From contig JYOD01000013.1 in the NCBI GenBank assembly GCA_000955785.1, forward strand, positions 128,639-192,638: a stretch of 64,000 nt of DNA, given 5' to 3'. This document shows, piece by piece, positions 43,894 to 52,818 of this stretch (within the stretch, counting starts at the first letter, position 1; the number at the start of each line of letters is the position of its first letter). The stretch is from Burkholderiaceae bacterium 16. Its GTDB lineage: Bacteria > Pseudomonadota > Gammaproteobacteria > Burkholderiales > Burkholderiaceae. Under the pieces are notes generated by a model. That model had not been told where the DNA came from, did not search any database, and was given only the letters and a program-made list of their open reading frames with translations. Made by a program: the position numbers and the translations under genes.

Positions 43894-44529
43894 ATGACCG
43901 AAACATCGCTGGGGGCAGGCCAGCAGCAGCGGGCCTTCTGGCTCAAGCACCTGCATCAGTGGCACTGGATCAGTTCGGCGCTTTGCCTGATCGGCATGCT
44001 GCTGTTTGCTGTCACCGGCTTTACGTTGAATCACGCCGGCCAGATAGAGGCTCGCCCGCAAGTGGTCACTCGCACTGCGACCGCGCCGGCTAGCCTGACG
44101 GCTGCCTTGCGCCAGGCCCGGCATGCCGACAAGGGTCCGGTGCCCGCGGCGCTCGGCGACTGGCTCACGCGGGAATTCGATATCGACGCCGGAGGCCGCG
44201 AGGCCGAGTGGTCGGGCGATGAGATCTACGTCGCGCTGCCCCGGCCGGGTGGCGACGCCTGGGTCAGCCTGGCGCTGGACAGCGGCGAGGTGCAGTACGA
44301 GAAAACCACGCGCGGCTGGATCTCCTACCTGAACGACCTGCACAAGGGCCGCAACACCGGCCGCGCCTGGAGTCTGTTCCTGGACGTGTTCGCCGCGGCC
44401 TGCCTGATCTTTAGCATCACCGGGCTGTTCCTGCTCAAGCTGCACGCCGGTGGCCGCATGGCGACCTGGCCGCTGGTCGGGCTGGGCCTGGTGGTGCCGC
44501 TGCTGCTGGCCCTGCTGTACATCCACTGA
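43894..44529 (+). CDS. PepSY-associated TM helix protein
   Basis: 211-aa membrane protein. Early His residues (FWLKHLHQWHWISSALCLIG) mark the PepSY-TM fold: TM1 about 24-43, a periplasmic part of about 120 residues, TM2 with FLDVFAAACLIFSITGLFLL, and TM3 at the C-terminus (LVGLGLVVPLLLALLYIH). His residues in TM1 and in YLNDLHKGRNTG could bind haem, as proposed for PepSY reductases that reduce ferric siderophores. A GTG at 43849 would lengthen it by 15 residues. First gene after the Fur box. Confidence 0.83.
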   Translation: MTETSLGAGQQQRAFWLKHLHQWHWISSALCLIGMLLFAVTGFTLNHAGQIEARPQVVTRTATAPASLTAALRQARHADKGPVPAALGDWLTREFDIDAGGREAEWSGDEIYVALPRPGGDAWVSLALDSGEVQYEKTTRGWISYLNDLHKGRNTGRAWSLFLDVFAAACLIFSITGLFLLKLHAGGRMATWPLVGLGLVVPLLLALLYIH

Positions 44530-44602
44530 GCGGCACCGCCAGCGAGCCGTGCCTTTAACGATCGCTTTCACAGTTTCACAGTTCACAGACGAGGACCCGT
44601 TT

Positions 44603-45127
44603 ATGCGCCGATTGCTTACCGTCACCCTTACCGGCATGGTCGCGGTTCCGTTCGCCGGCCCGGCCGTGGCGGCCGAAATGAACGTCAAGGTAGAGATTCC
44701 GCGGCTGAACGTGGCGGAGTACCACCGGCCCTATGTCTCGATGTGGATCGAGCGGGCCGACCAGAGCCCGGCCGCCACGCTGGCGGTCTGGTACGACGTC
44801 AAGCACAAGGATGGCGAAGGCACCAAGTGGCTCAAGGACATGCGCCAGTGGTGGCGCAAGGCCGGGCGCGATATGCAGATGCCCGCCGATGGCATCTCCG
44901 GCGCAACGCGCGCAGCCGGGGAGCACACGCTCACTTTCACCGATGCCAAGGCACCGCTGGGCAAGCTGCCCGCCGGCGACTACCAGCTCGTGGTGGAAGC
45001 CGCCCGCGAGGTCGGTGGCCGCGAACTGCTGCGCGTGCCCTTTGCATGGCCGCCGAAGGCCGCCGCCTCGGCCAAGGCAAAAGGCGAGCATGAACTCGGT
45101 GGCGTCTCGGTCGACCTGAAGCCCTGA
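44603..45127 (+). CDS. DUF2271 periplasmic protein with flavinylation motif
   Basis: 174-aa exported protein, signal peptide MRRLLTVTLTGMVAVPFAGP ending AVAA. The segment DGISGATR (96-103) contains SGAT, the sequence that ApbE modifies with FMN on the Thr (here T102) in FMN-bind proteins and others. Tyr/Trp-rich strands suggest a small beta fold. With apbE two genes downstream, it is probably a flavin carrier between the membrane PepSY protein and an extracytosolic acceptor. Expressed in line with its neighbours; spacing to the PepSY gene is 73 bases. Confidence 0.82.
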   Translation: MRRLLTVTLTGMVAVPFAGPAVAAEMNVKVEIPRLNVAEYHRPYVSMWIERADQSPAATLAVWYDVKHKDGEGTKWLKDMRQWWRKAGRDMQMPADGISGATRAAGEHTLTFTDAKAPLGKLPAGDYQLVVEAAREVGGRELLRVPFAWPPKAAASAKAKGEHELGGVSVDLKP

Positions 45128-45153
45128 GCCCCTCATTCCATAGGAGTATGACG

Positions 45154-45978
45154 ATGACGACTTTCGCCACCAAACTGCCCGTCCGGGCCGCCGTGCTGGC
45201 TCTTGCCGCGCTGATGCCGCTGGCGGCTCACGCACACCGCCAGTGGCTGTTGCCGTCTGCCACCGTGCTCTCGGGCAGCGACCCGTGGGTGACGGTCGAC
45301 GCAGCCGTGTCGAACGACTTGTTCTACTTCGAACACGTCCCGCTGCGCCTGGACAACCTCGCCGTGACCGCGCCGGACGGCGCCGCGGCGAAAGTCGAGA
45401 ACGCCAGCACGGGCCGCTACCGCAGCACCTTCGATGTGCACCTGACCCAGCCGGGCACCTACAAGGTAGCCATGGTCAGCCACGGGCTGTTCGCCAGCTA
45501 CAAGGTGGATGGCCAGGCCAAGCGCTGGCGCGGTTCGACGGAAGCCTTCGCCAAGGAGGTGCCGGCCGGTGCGCAGGACCTGCAGGTGACGCAGGCCGAC
45601 AGCCGCCTGGAAGCCTTCGTGACGGCGGGCAAGCCGACCGCCAAGGTGCTGCAGACTACCGGCCGCGGGCTGGAACTGGCGCCGGTGACGCACCCGAACG
45701 ACCTGGTCGCGGGCGATGCAGCCAGCTTCCGCCTGCTGCTCGACGGCAAGCCCGCCGGCAACGTCAAAGTGGCGGTGGTGCCGGGCGGCATCCGCTATCG
45801 CGATCAGTTGCAGGAGATGTCGTTCACCACCGACGCGGACGGAAAGTTCAGCGTCAAGTGGCCGGCGCCGGGCATGTACTGGATGGAAGCCGAGGTCCGC
45901 GACGACAAGGTCGCGGTCAAGGAAGCCAAGACGCGCCGTGCCAGCTACGCGGCTACCGTCGAGGTGCTGCCGCAGTAA
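45154..45978 (+). CDS. DUF4198 periplasmic protein
   Basis: 274 residues. Signal peptide LALAALMPLAAHAH; the mature form starts HRQWLLPSATVLSG, the hallmark of DUF4198 proteins, which adopt beta-sandwich folds and often occur in metal-uptake loci. The His at the new N-terminus could bind metal. ATG 45148 is only one base from AGGAG, ATG 45154 seven bases, so the latter is used. Lies between DUF2271 and apbE genes. Confidence 0.82.
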   Translation: MTTFATKLPVRAAVLALAALMPLAAHAHRQWLLPSATVLSGSDPWVTVDAAVSNDLFYFEHVPLRLDNLAVTAPDGAAAKVENASTGRYRSTFDVHLTQPGTYKVAMVSHGLFASYKVDGQAKRWRGSTEAFAKEVPAGAQDLQVTQADSRLEAFVTAGKPTAKVLQTTGRGLELAPVTHPNDLVAGDAASFRLLLDGKPAGNVKVAVVPGGIRYRDQLQEMSFTTDADGKFSVKWPAPGMYWMEAEVRDDKVAVKEAKTRRASYAATVEVLPQ

Positions 45979-46100
45979 TCGCTGTCGACAGCAGGCAGCC
46001 AGCCGGACCTTCGTCCGGCTGGCGGCGCAAGCCCCGGGCCGCCGGTGCGCTTTTTGTGTTCCCGTAGTTTCGCTTTCATCGTCTTTCCAGGTTCACCCGC

Positions 46101-47108
46101 ATGCAGCGTGTCCTCGTTCCCCTTTCGCTTGGCGCCGCCCCGCCCGCGTCCGATGCGGCGGCGCGCCTTTGCCGGCGGCAGGGCGAGACCATGGGCACCA
46201 CATGGTCGGTAGCATGGGCCGCGCCGCCTGGCGCCATCGGCGAGGACGCGCTCGACGCCGGCATCCGTGCCGTGCTGGCCGGCGTGATCGCGCAGATGAG
46301 CAACTGGGACGAAACCTCGGACCTGAGCCGCTTCAACCGCGCCGCAGCGGGCGACTGGCAGGTGCTGCCGGCGGACTGCTTTGCCGTGCTGCAAGCCGCG
46401 CTGCAAGTTGCGCGCGATAGCGGCGGTGCCTACGATCCCAGCGCGGGGCCGCTGGTGGACCTTTGGGGCTTCGGCCCGGCGCCTCGGCGCAGCGAAGCTC
46501 CGGCGCTGGCCGAGATCGAACAGGCGCGCGCGCTGTGCGGGTGGCAGCGTATCGCGCTCGACGAGGCCGGCTGCCGCGTGCGGCAGCCGGGCGGCCTCCG
46601 GCTGGATTTCTGCGCCATTGCCAAGGGCTTCGGGGTGGACGCCGTGTCGCGCTACCTGAGCGGGCAGGGCATCGGCAGCCACCTGGTCGAGATCGGCGGC
46701 GAGTTGCGCGGCCGCGGCGTCAAGCCCGACGGGCTGCCGTGGTGGGTGGCGCTGGAAACGCCGCCCGGCGGCGGCGCGGCAGGCCGCGAGACGCTGGTCG
46801 CGCTGCATGGCCTGTCGGTCGCCACTTCGGGCGACTACCGCCGCTACTTCGACAGCGAAGGGCGCCGCTACGCCCACACGCTGGACCCGCGCACGGGGTA
46901 TCCGGCCAGCCATGCGCTGGCCTCGGTCACGGTGCTGCACCCGCAATGCATGCTGGCCGATGCGTTCTCGACCGCGCTGACCGTGCTGGGGCCGGAGGCT
47001 GGCATGGTGTTCGCGCGCCGCCATGCGCTGGCCGCGCGCTTCCTGATCCGCCATAGCGGTGGCTTCGACGAACGCCTGTCGCCGGCTTTCGAGGCCATGC
47101 TGTCATGA
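46101..47108 (+). CDS. apbE: FAD:protein FMN transferase
   Basis: 335-aa ApbE-family enzyme that attaches FMN from FAD to Thr/Ser of target proteins in the periplasm. Motifs are GETMGTTWSV at about 28-37, MSNWDETSDLSRFN, LDFCAIAKGFGVDAV, HTLDPRTGYP and ADAFSTALTVLG with the Mg-binding Asp. The N-terminus lacks a clear lipobox and only weakly resembles a signal peptide, unlike most relatives, so the true start may differ. The probable substrate is the DUF2271 protein encoded upstream. The stop overlaps the next start (ATGA). Confidence 0.9.
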   Translation: MQRVLVPLSLGAAPPASDAAARLCRRQGETMGTTWSVAWAAPPGAIGEDALDAGIRAVLAGVIAQMSNWDETSDLSRFNRAAAGDWQVLPADCFAVLQAALQVARDSGGAYDPSAGPLVDLWGFGPAPRRSEAPALAEIEQARALCGWQRIALDEAGCRVRQPGGLRLDFCAIAKGFGVDAVSRYLSGQGIGSHLVEIGGELRGRGVKPDGLPWWVALETPPGGGAAGRETLVALHGLSVATSGDYRRYFDSEGRRYAHTLDPRTGYPASHALASVTVLHPQCMLADAFSTALTVLGPEAGMVFARRHALAARFLIRHSGGFDERLSPAFEAMLS

Positions 47109-48796
47109 GCCCGCCGGATACCGCTGCCTCGCTACCGGCCGAAGCGCCCGCCGCGCAGAGCACGCGCACGCAGAGCCACGCCAGCCGCGCCGAGCGGCAC
47201 ATGCGCGCCATCCGCGTCGCGATCGCACTCGGCATGCTGGCAGGCCTCGCCGGTCTGGCCCTCGCCTTCCTCGCGCCGACCCGCGCGGGCATGGCCGCCG
47301 GCGTGGTCATTGCCTACGCCGGGTTCTGCGCGGCCGTGATCGCCCGGCACCGCCGCCGGCACGCGCGCGCCGGTCTGCTGGCGCAAGCCAGGGATGGCGC
47401 CACGCTGGTGGCCTACGCCAGCCAGAGCGGGTTTGCCGGGCAGCTTGCGCTGCAGACCGCGCAGGCGCTGCAGGATGCCGGCGTGCCCGCGCAGTTGCTG
47501 TCCTTCGCGGAGCTGGATGCCGGCCGGCTTGGCAACTGCCGCCAGGCCTTGTTCGTGGTCAGCACCACGGGCGAGGGCGATGCGCCCGACAGTGCGTCGG
47601 GCTTCGCGCGCCGGCTGACGGCGGCGGCCGGCCCCGGTGGCCTGCGCGAACTGCGCTACGGCATTCTCGCGCTCGGCGACCGCAGCTATGCCCATTTCTG
47701 TGCCTTCGGCCACACGCTGTCGGCATGGCTGCAGCGGCAGCACGCGCAAGCGCTCTTCGACATGGTGGAGGTCGACAACGGCGACGCCGGCGCGCTGCGC
47801 CACTGGCAGAACCACCTCAGCGCACTCAGTGGCGGCGCGGAGATCGCCGACTGGGAAAAGCCACGCTACGCCGAATGGCTGCTGCACGAGCGCCGCCTGC
47901 TCAACCCGGGCAGCCCCGGCTCGCCGGCCTTCCACCTGGCGCTGGTGCCACCGGCGGGCGATGCGCCGTCATGGCGAGCCGGCGACATCGCCGAGATCGG
48001 CCCGTGCCACGCGCCGGCCGAAGTGGAACGCCTGCTGGCAAAGCTGTTATTCGACGGCGCCTCGCCGGTGCGCTGCGACGGTGTGTCGGCCACGCTGGCG
48101 CAAGCGCTGGCCACGCGCATCATCCTGCCAGAGCCGCATCTTGCCGCGCTCGCCGGGGTGACGCCGCAGCGGCTGGTGGATACGTTGCCGCTGCTGCCGC
48201 ACCGCGAGTATTCGATTGCCTCGATCCCGCAGGACGGGCGGCTGGAACTGCTGGTGCGCCAGCAGCGCCATGACGATGGCCGCCTCGGGCTGGCCTCCGG
48301 CTGGCTGACCGCGCATGCGCAGCCGGGCGCCGGCATTGCGCTGCGTATCCGCACCAACCGCGGCTTTCATCCGCCCGCCGACGGCCGTCCGCTGATCCTG
48401 ATCGGCAATGGCACCGGCCTGGCTGGCCTGCGCGCGCATCTCAAGGCGCGCGCAGCGGCTGGCCACCATCGCAACTGGCTGCTGTTCGGCGAGCGCACCG
48501 CGCAGCACGACGCGTTCCACCGCGATGAACTTGCCGCATGGCAGGCCGAAGGGGTCTTGCAGCGGATGGATCTGGTGTTCTCGCGCGACGGCGGTGCCCT
48601 GCACTACGTGCAGGACGCGGTGCGCGCGTCGGCCGGCGCAGTGCGGGATTGGGTCGGGGCGGGCGCGGCCATCTACGTTTGCGGCAGCTTGCAGGGCATG
48701 GCGGGCGCCGTCAACGAGGCGCTGGCCGAGGTGCTGGGCGAGGAGGCGCTGCTGCAACTGGGCGAGCAAGGGCGCTACCGGCGCGACGTTTACTGA
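47105..48796 (+). CDS. Membrane-anchored flavodoxin-FNR reductase (CysJ-like)
   Basis: 563 residues. Two TM helices (about 36-55 and 60-82) anchor a cytosolic flavodoxin domain (TLVAYASQSGFAGQLA FMN loop, STTGEGDAPDS) and an FAD/NADPH reductase domain (RxYSIAS-type FAD motif REYSIASIP, NADPH loop GNGTGLAGLRAHL, YVCGSLQGM). It resembles sulfite reductase flavoprotein alpha but lacks any haemoprotein partner gene. Likely takes electrons from NADPH and hands them to the PepSY protein in the membrane. Last gene of the Fur-box cluster. Confidence 0.88.
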   Translation: MSPPDTAASLPAEAPAAQSTRTQSHASRAERHMRAIRVAIALGMLAGLAGLALAFLAPTRAGMAAGVVIAYAGFCAAVIARHRRRHARAGLLAQARDGATLVAYASQSGFAGQLALQTAQALQDAGVPAQLLSFAELDAGRLGNCRQALFVVSTTGEGDAPDSASGFARRLTAAAGPGGLRELRYGILALGDRSYAHFCAFGHTLSAWLQRQHAQALFDMVEVDNGDAGALRHWQNHLSALSGGAEIADWEKPRYAEWLLHERRLLNPGSPGSPAFHLALVPPAGDAPSWRAGDIAEIGPCHAPAEVERLLAKLLFDGASPVRCDGVSATLAQALATRIILPEPHLAALAGVTPQRLVDTLPLLPHREYSIASIPQDGRLELLVRQQRHDDGRLGLASGWLTAHAQPGAGIALRIRTNRGFHPPADGRPLILIGNGTGLAGLRAHLKARAAAGHHRNWLLFGERTAQHDAFHRDELAAWQAEGVLQRMDLVFSRDGGALHYVQDAVRASAGAVRDWVGAGAAIYVCGSLQGMAGAVNEALAEVLGEEALLQLGEQGRYRRDVY

Positions 48797-48836
48797 GGAC
48801 GGATCGCGCCACGGCAGCGCCATGCCGGCCTGCCTG

Positions 48837-50942
48837 TCAGGCGGTGTCCGCCGTCACCTCCATCAGCGCATCCACCACCACCGCCCCGCCCGCGCTCACC
48901 ATCACCGGGTTGAGATCGACCGAGCGGATCGCGCCGTTCGCTTCATGCATCAGGTTGCCCACGCGTACCGCGATCCGGCACAGCGCGGCCACGTCCACGG
49001 CAGGTTCGCCGCGCACGCCCGCCAGCAGCGGCGCGATGCGCAAGCCGGCCACGGCGCGCTCCACCGCGGCTTCGGTGCAGGGTGCCAGCAGCACCGCCGT
49101 GTCGCGCAGCACCTCCACGTATTTGCCCCCGTCGCCCACCAGCACCATCGGCCCGAATACCGGGTCCCAGTGCGCGCCCACCATGCATTCGCGCTGGCCG
49201 CGCTCCATGCGCGCCACGACCACGCCTTCGCAAGCCGCGCCGAGCGTTTCCAGGATGCCGGTCTGCGCGAGATAGGCATGCGCCACCGCGTGCTCGTCAT
49301 TGCAGTTCAGCGCCACCAGGCCATGCTCGCTCTTGTGCGGCACCTGTGGGGAGCTAGCCTTGACGGCCACCGGCCCCTTCAGCGCGCGCCACGCCGCGAC
49401 GGCCTCATCCACGCTGTGGCACAGCTGGTGCGCCACCACCGGGAAGCCGGCCGACGCCAGGCGCGCGAGGCTCGCCGCCTCGCTCAGCGAGTGGCCGGCA
49501 ACACGCGATACAGCCCCCGCAGCCGGTGGCTGGCGCGCCTGCAACAGCGTGTCTTCCGTGGCGATGTCGCGCAGCCGCTGCTGGTGCGTGACCAGTTGCG
49601 CGAAGGCCGCCAGCGCCTCGGCCCCGCTCGTGTACACGGGCACGTTGACGGCGCGGAAGGCGGCCGCCACCGGGGCCTGCCATGCCGCGACGGCAATCGG
49701 CTTGCCGGCGCTGTCGGCAAAGCTGGCGGCATCGCGGGCGAAGCGCGGCAGGTCGTAGCCCATCCCGGCCACAGGGATATCGAGCAGCAGCAGGTCGGCC
49801 GAGGGGTCCGCCGCCACCACGGGGAGCACGTCGCCAAACAGTCCGCTGTTGGTCAGCAGGGCAGCGGTGACGTCGACCGGATTGGCGGTGGACGCGAACC
49901 CCGGCAGCCGCGCGGCCAGCGCCGCCTGCGTGGCCTGCGCCAGCGGCGCCAGCGACAGGCCGAGCGGCTCGGCGGCGTCGGCGGCCATCACGCAGCTCGC
50001 CCCGGAATTGCTCACCACTACCAGCCCCCGCCCGCTGGCCTGCCAGCCGCGCAGGTACAGCGGCGCGCAGCGCACCAGCGCGTGCGCGTCGTCCACGCGG
50101 CAGATGCCGTGCCGCGCGAGGAATGCCCCCACCGCGCGGTCCTCGTTGGCGATGGCGCCGGTATGCGAGGCCGCCGCGCGCTGCCCCGCGCTGGAGCGGC
50201 CTGCCTTGACCGCCACGATGGGCACGCCGCGCTGGCGCGCCACCGCGGCGGCTTCGGCCAGCACCGCGGGGTCGGTCAGGCCTTCCAGATAGAGCAGGAT
50301 CAGCCGCACATCGGGATCGCGCGCCACGGCCAGCGCCAGTTCGCTCACCGTGATGTCGGCCTCGTTGCCGGTGGCGTGCATATGCCGCACGCCGATGCCT
50401 TGTCCGCGCAGCAGGCCGTAGACCATGGCGCCGACGCCGCCGCTCTGGCTCACCACGGCCACCGGGCCATCCTGCGGCGGCACTTCGATAAACATGGTGG
50501 AGAAGCTGGCAATGGTGCCGGTGCCGAAGTTGGCCAGGCCCTGGCTGTTCGGCCCTACCAGGCGCAGCCCGGCAGCCGCCGCGACGCGCACCATTTCGTC
50601 CTGCTGGCGGCGGCCCTCCTCGCCGGCTTCGCCGAAGCCCGAGGCAATCACGATGGCGGCGGCCACACCCAGGCGAGCGCAATCGCGCACCGCGGATACC
50701 GCCGCATCGCCGCTCACTACGACGATGGCCAGTTCGGGCACTTCGGGCAGCGCATCGAGCGACGCAAAGGCCGGCAGGCCCTGGATGGTGTCGCGCTGCG
50801 GGTTCACCGGGTAGAGCTTGCCGGCGTAGCCATGCTCGCGCATGTAGTGGATGGGACGGCCGCCGATCTTGTGGATATGGTCGGAAGCGCCGATCACCGC
50901 GATCGAGCGCGGTGCCAGCAAGGCTTGCAAGGTCTGGTTCAT
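48837..50942 (-). CDS. ADP-forming acyl-CoA synthetase / acetate-CoA ligase family
   Basis: 701 residues. N-terminal CoA-binding domain (LLAPRSIAVIGASDHIHKIG), succinyl-CoA ligase-like middle part (VVSQSGGVGAMVY; phospho-His segment ASHTGAIANEDRAV) and C-terminal ATP-grasp domain (PVAVKASSPQVPHKSEHGLV, SVDLNPVMV). It makes an acyl-CoA from an acid, ATP and CoA, substrate unknown. The start ATG overlaps the stop of a 43-codon ORF (ATGA). Final gene of the minus-strand catabolic cluster. Confidence 0.9.
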   Translation of the reverse strand: MNQTLQALLAPRSIAVIGASDHIHKIGGRPIHYMREHGYAGKLYPVNPQRDTIQGLPAFASLDALPEVPELAIVVVSGDAAVSAVRDCARLGVAAAIVIASGFGEAGEEGRRQQDEMVRVAAAAGLRLVGPNSQGLANFGTGTIASFSTMFIEVPPQDGPVAVVSQSGGVGAMVYGLLRGQGIGVRHMHATGNEADITVSELALAVARDPDVRLILLYLEGLTDPAVLAEAAAVARQRGVPIVAVKAGRSSAGQRAAASHTGAIANEDRAVGAFLARHGICRVDDAHALVRCAPLYLRGWQASGRGLVVVSNSGASCVMAADAAEPLGLSLAPLAQATQAALAARLPGFASTANPVDVTAALLTNSGLFGDVLPVVAADPSADLLLLDIPVAGMGYDLPRFARDAASFADSAGKPIAVAAWQAPVAAAFRAVNVPVYTSGAEALAAFAQLVTHQQRLRDIATEDTLLQARQPPAAGAVSRVAGHSLSEAASLARLASAGFPVVAHQLCHSVDEAVAAWRALKGPVAVKASSPQVPHKSEHGLVALNCNDEHAVAHAYLAQTGILETLGAACEGVVVARMERGQRECMVGAHWDPVFGPMVLVGDGGKYVEVLRDTAVLLAPCTEAAVERAVAGLRIAPLLAGVRGEPAVDVAALCRIAVRVGNLMHEANGAIRSVDLNPVMVSAGGAVVVDALMEVTADTA

Positions 50943-51070
50943 GATGATGCGATCCAAAAGCCAAGGCCGGGAGCGTGGGCGCCGGGCGTTGCCAGCAGCG
51001 CGGCGGCAAGCGCGATCGTGCTCGTCGGCAGGGCGAGTACGGGCCGCCGAAGCGGCAAGGTTCGGTTCAT
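50939..51070 (-). CDS. 43-aa signal-peptide-like ORF, possibly a gene remnant
   Basis: ATG at 51070 is preceded by CAGGAGACCGAC. The peptide opens MNRTLPLRRPVLALP, has a hydrophobic run STIALAAALLATPGAHA and stops 13 residues later; its TGA overlaps the start of the acyl-CoA synthetase. It looks like the export signal of a solute-binding protein whose mature part has been lost, or a leader peptide that couples translation. No family can be assigned to so short a sequence. Confidence 0.45.
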   Translation of the reverse strand: MNRTLPLRRPVLALPTSTIALAAALLATPGAHAPGLGFWIASS

Positions 51071-51125
51071 GTCGGTCTCCTGGTGTGTCTGTGGCCGCCT
51101 TGCGCGGCTACGTCATGCGATGCGG

Positions 51126-51485
51126 CTACTCGCGCCGGAAGCGCAGCAGCATGCGTTCGCCGTGGCGCATGAAGCCGGCCCGCACGCGCTCACCGATGGC
51201 CACGCCGGGCTCGGCATGGGCCATGACGCGCGGGCCTTCGTCGAGTGTGGCCAGCACCAGTGTGTAAGGCGCCAGCGCGCGGAATTCTTCAGTAGGGGCG
51301 CGCGAGACTTCGGTGACGGAATGGATGGTGGCGCCGCCGCCCGCATCGCGCCAGGCCAGCCGCGTGCTGCCGCAGGCGCGGCACGCGTGGCGCTGCAGCG
51401 GTTGCCACGCACCGCAATCCTCGCACGCCTGGTAGCGCACGAGGCCGGCGTCCAGGCCTGCGTGGTAGGGATGGTCTGTACTCAT
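51126..51485 (-). CDS. DUF35 Zn-ribbon/OB-fold protein
   Basis: 119 residues: rubredoxin-like Zn ribbon (CEDCGAWQPLQRHACRACGS, Cys at about 22, 25, 36, 39) followed by an OB fold (TIHSVTEVSRAPTEEF, then PYTLVLATLDEGPRVMAH). Proteins of this type bind thiolase-like partners and act as acyl-CoA-binding subunits, as ChsH2 does for Ltp2. AAGGAC precedes the start. Encoded downstream of the thiolase-like gene, its likely partner. Confidence 0.87.
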   Translation of the reverse strand: MSTDHPYHAGLDAGLVRYQACEDCGAWQPLQRHACRACGSTRLAWRDAGGGATIHSVTEVSRAPTEEFRALAPYTLVLATLDEGPRVMAHAEPGVAIGERVRAGFMRHGERMLLRFRRE

Positions 51486-51529
51486 GACAATGTCCTTGGC
51501 GAGTGCACCAAATGCAGCGCTGGTTCGCT

Positions 51530-51555
51530 CCCCTCTCCCGCTTGCGGGAGAGGGG
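51530..51555. repeat. Perfect 12-bp palindromic hairpin (REP-like)
   Basis: CCCCTCTCCCGC, TT, GCGGGAGAGGGG. Hairpins of this sequence type are common between genes in GC-rich proteobacteria. No T-run follows on either strand. It sits between the thiolase-like and DUF35 genes, in a spacer of 148 bases. Confidence 0.7.
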
Positions 51556-51633
51556 ACGGCGGAGAGGGCAGGCGCGCGCAAGAGCAAAGACGCTCACTGC
51601 CAGCGAGCCAGGCATCGGGCATTGCAAGCACTC

Positions 51634-52776
51634 TCATCCCGCCTCCAGCACCAGGCTCACATGCGACGAGAGCACGCCCCCGTCCGCGTGAAACAGCGCG
51701 CGCTTGCGCGCCGGCACCTGTCGCGCGCCCGCCTTCCCCGCAAGCTGCCGCATGGCTTCCGCCAGATGCATCAGTCCGCCCGCGACGCCAGAATGTCCGA
51801 ACGCCAGCAAGCCACCGTGTGTGTTGAGCGGCAGCGCGCCATCGCGGCCGAAATCTCCCGCCGCCAGCCGCGCCGGGGACGCACCGCGCCCGGCCACGCC
51901 AAGTTCCTCCAGCAGCATCGCCAGCGTGATGGTGAATGAGTCGTAGATCGCCAGGTAATCGATCTGCGCCACCGTGTTGCCGGCTTCCGCCAGCGCGCGC
52001 CGCGCGGCATCGGCCGCGCCGGTGGCCAGCACGCTTTCCAGCGTGCACAGGTGCTGGTGGCGATGCGCCTGGCCCGCGCCGGTCACGCGCACCGGGGTGC
52101 CGCTGCCCGGCTCGGCGGACACCACCAGCGCCACCGCGCCATCGGAGATCGGGCAGCAGTCCGACAGCCGCAGCGGCGTGGCGATGGGCCTGGCGGCGCG
52201 CGTGGCGTCCAGCGTCATGGGCTCGCGCAGGTGGGCGTCGGGATGGCTCGCGGCATGCTCGCGCATCAGCACCGTGAAGCCGCTGAGCGCGTCGGCGTGC
52301 ATGCCCGTCTCGGCAAGATAGCGCGAAGCCAGCAAGGCGTAATACGCCGGTACGGAGGCGCCATTTGGCACTTCCATCTCCGGCTCGCCAACCTGTGCCA
52401 GCGTCTGGATCGACTGGTCGCGGCTCTGGCCGGAGAGCCGGTTCTCGCCGGCCACCACCAGCACATGGCGGCAGCGGCCCGCACCCACCAGCTCGCGCGC
52501 CAGCATCGCCATGACGCCGCCGGTCGCGCCGCCCGAGGCCACGCCATGCGCGTAAGCGGGATCGAGCGACGCGTACTCGCAAAAGCGCGTGGCCAGCATC
52601 AGGTGGGGCAGGGTGGTGGCGTAGCCGCACAGCACGCCGTCGATGTCTGCGCGGGCCAGGCCCGCATCGGCCAGCGCGGCGTCGGTGGCGGCCGCCATCA
52701 GCGTCAGCGGCGTGCTGCCTTCGATACGGCCAAAGCGCGTATTGCCCGCGCCGCGCAGGTAGGCTGCGTGTTGCAT
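51634..52776 (-). CDS. Thiolase-like protein lacking the catalytic Cys
   Basis: 380-aa thiolase-fold protein. Where thiolases have the acyl-accepting Cys the sequence reads VASGGATGGVMA (79-90), placing Gly83 at that site; the C-terminal Cys-Gly motif is replaced by FHADGGVLSS. The HGGLLAFGHSGVAGG loop and YDSFTITLAMLLEELG block are retained. Cys-less thiolases paired with DUF35 proteins include the steroid side-chain retro-aldolase Ltp2, so C-C lyase rather than thiolase activity is inferred. Substrate unknown. Confidence 0.82.
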   Translation of the reverse strand: MQHAAYLRGAGNTRFGRIEGSTPLTLMAAATDAALADAGLARADIDGVLCGYATTLPHLMLATRFCEYASLDPAYAHGVASGGATGGVMAMLARELVGAGRCRHVLVVAGENRLSGQSRDQSIQTLAQVGEPEMEVPNGASVPAYYALLASRYLAETGMHADALSGFTVLMREHAASHPDAHLREPMTLDATRAARPIATPLRLSDCCPISDGAVALVVSAEPGSGTPVRVTGAGQAHRHQHLCTLESVLATGAADAARRALAEAGNTVAQIDYLAIYDSFTITLAMLLEELGVAGRGASPARLAAGDFGRDGALPLNTHGGLLAFGHSGVAGGLMHLAEAMRQLAGKAGARQVPARKRALFHADGGVLSSHVSLVLEAG

Positions 52777-52818
52777 GATGCCTCGCTCAGTGCTTCATGA
52801 CTTCGATGCTTCAGGATT

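Noticed and set aside
51530..51555. 12-bp hairpin read as a terminator between thiolase-like and DUF35 genes
   Set aside because: No T-run on either side, and the same hairpin sequence type is a common intergenic repeat in GC-rich proteobacteria.
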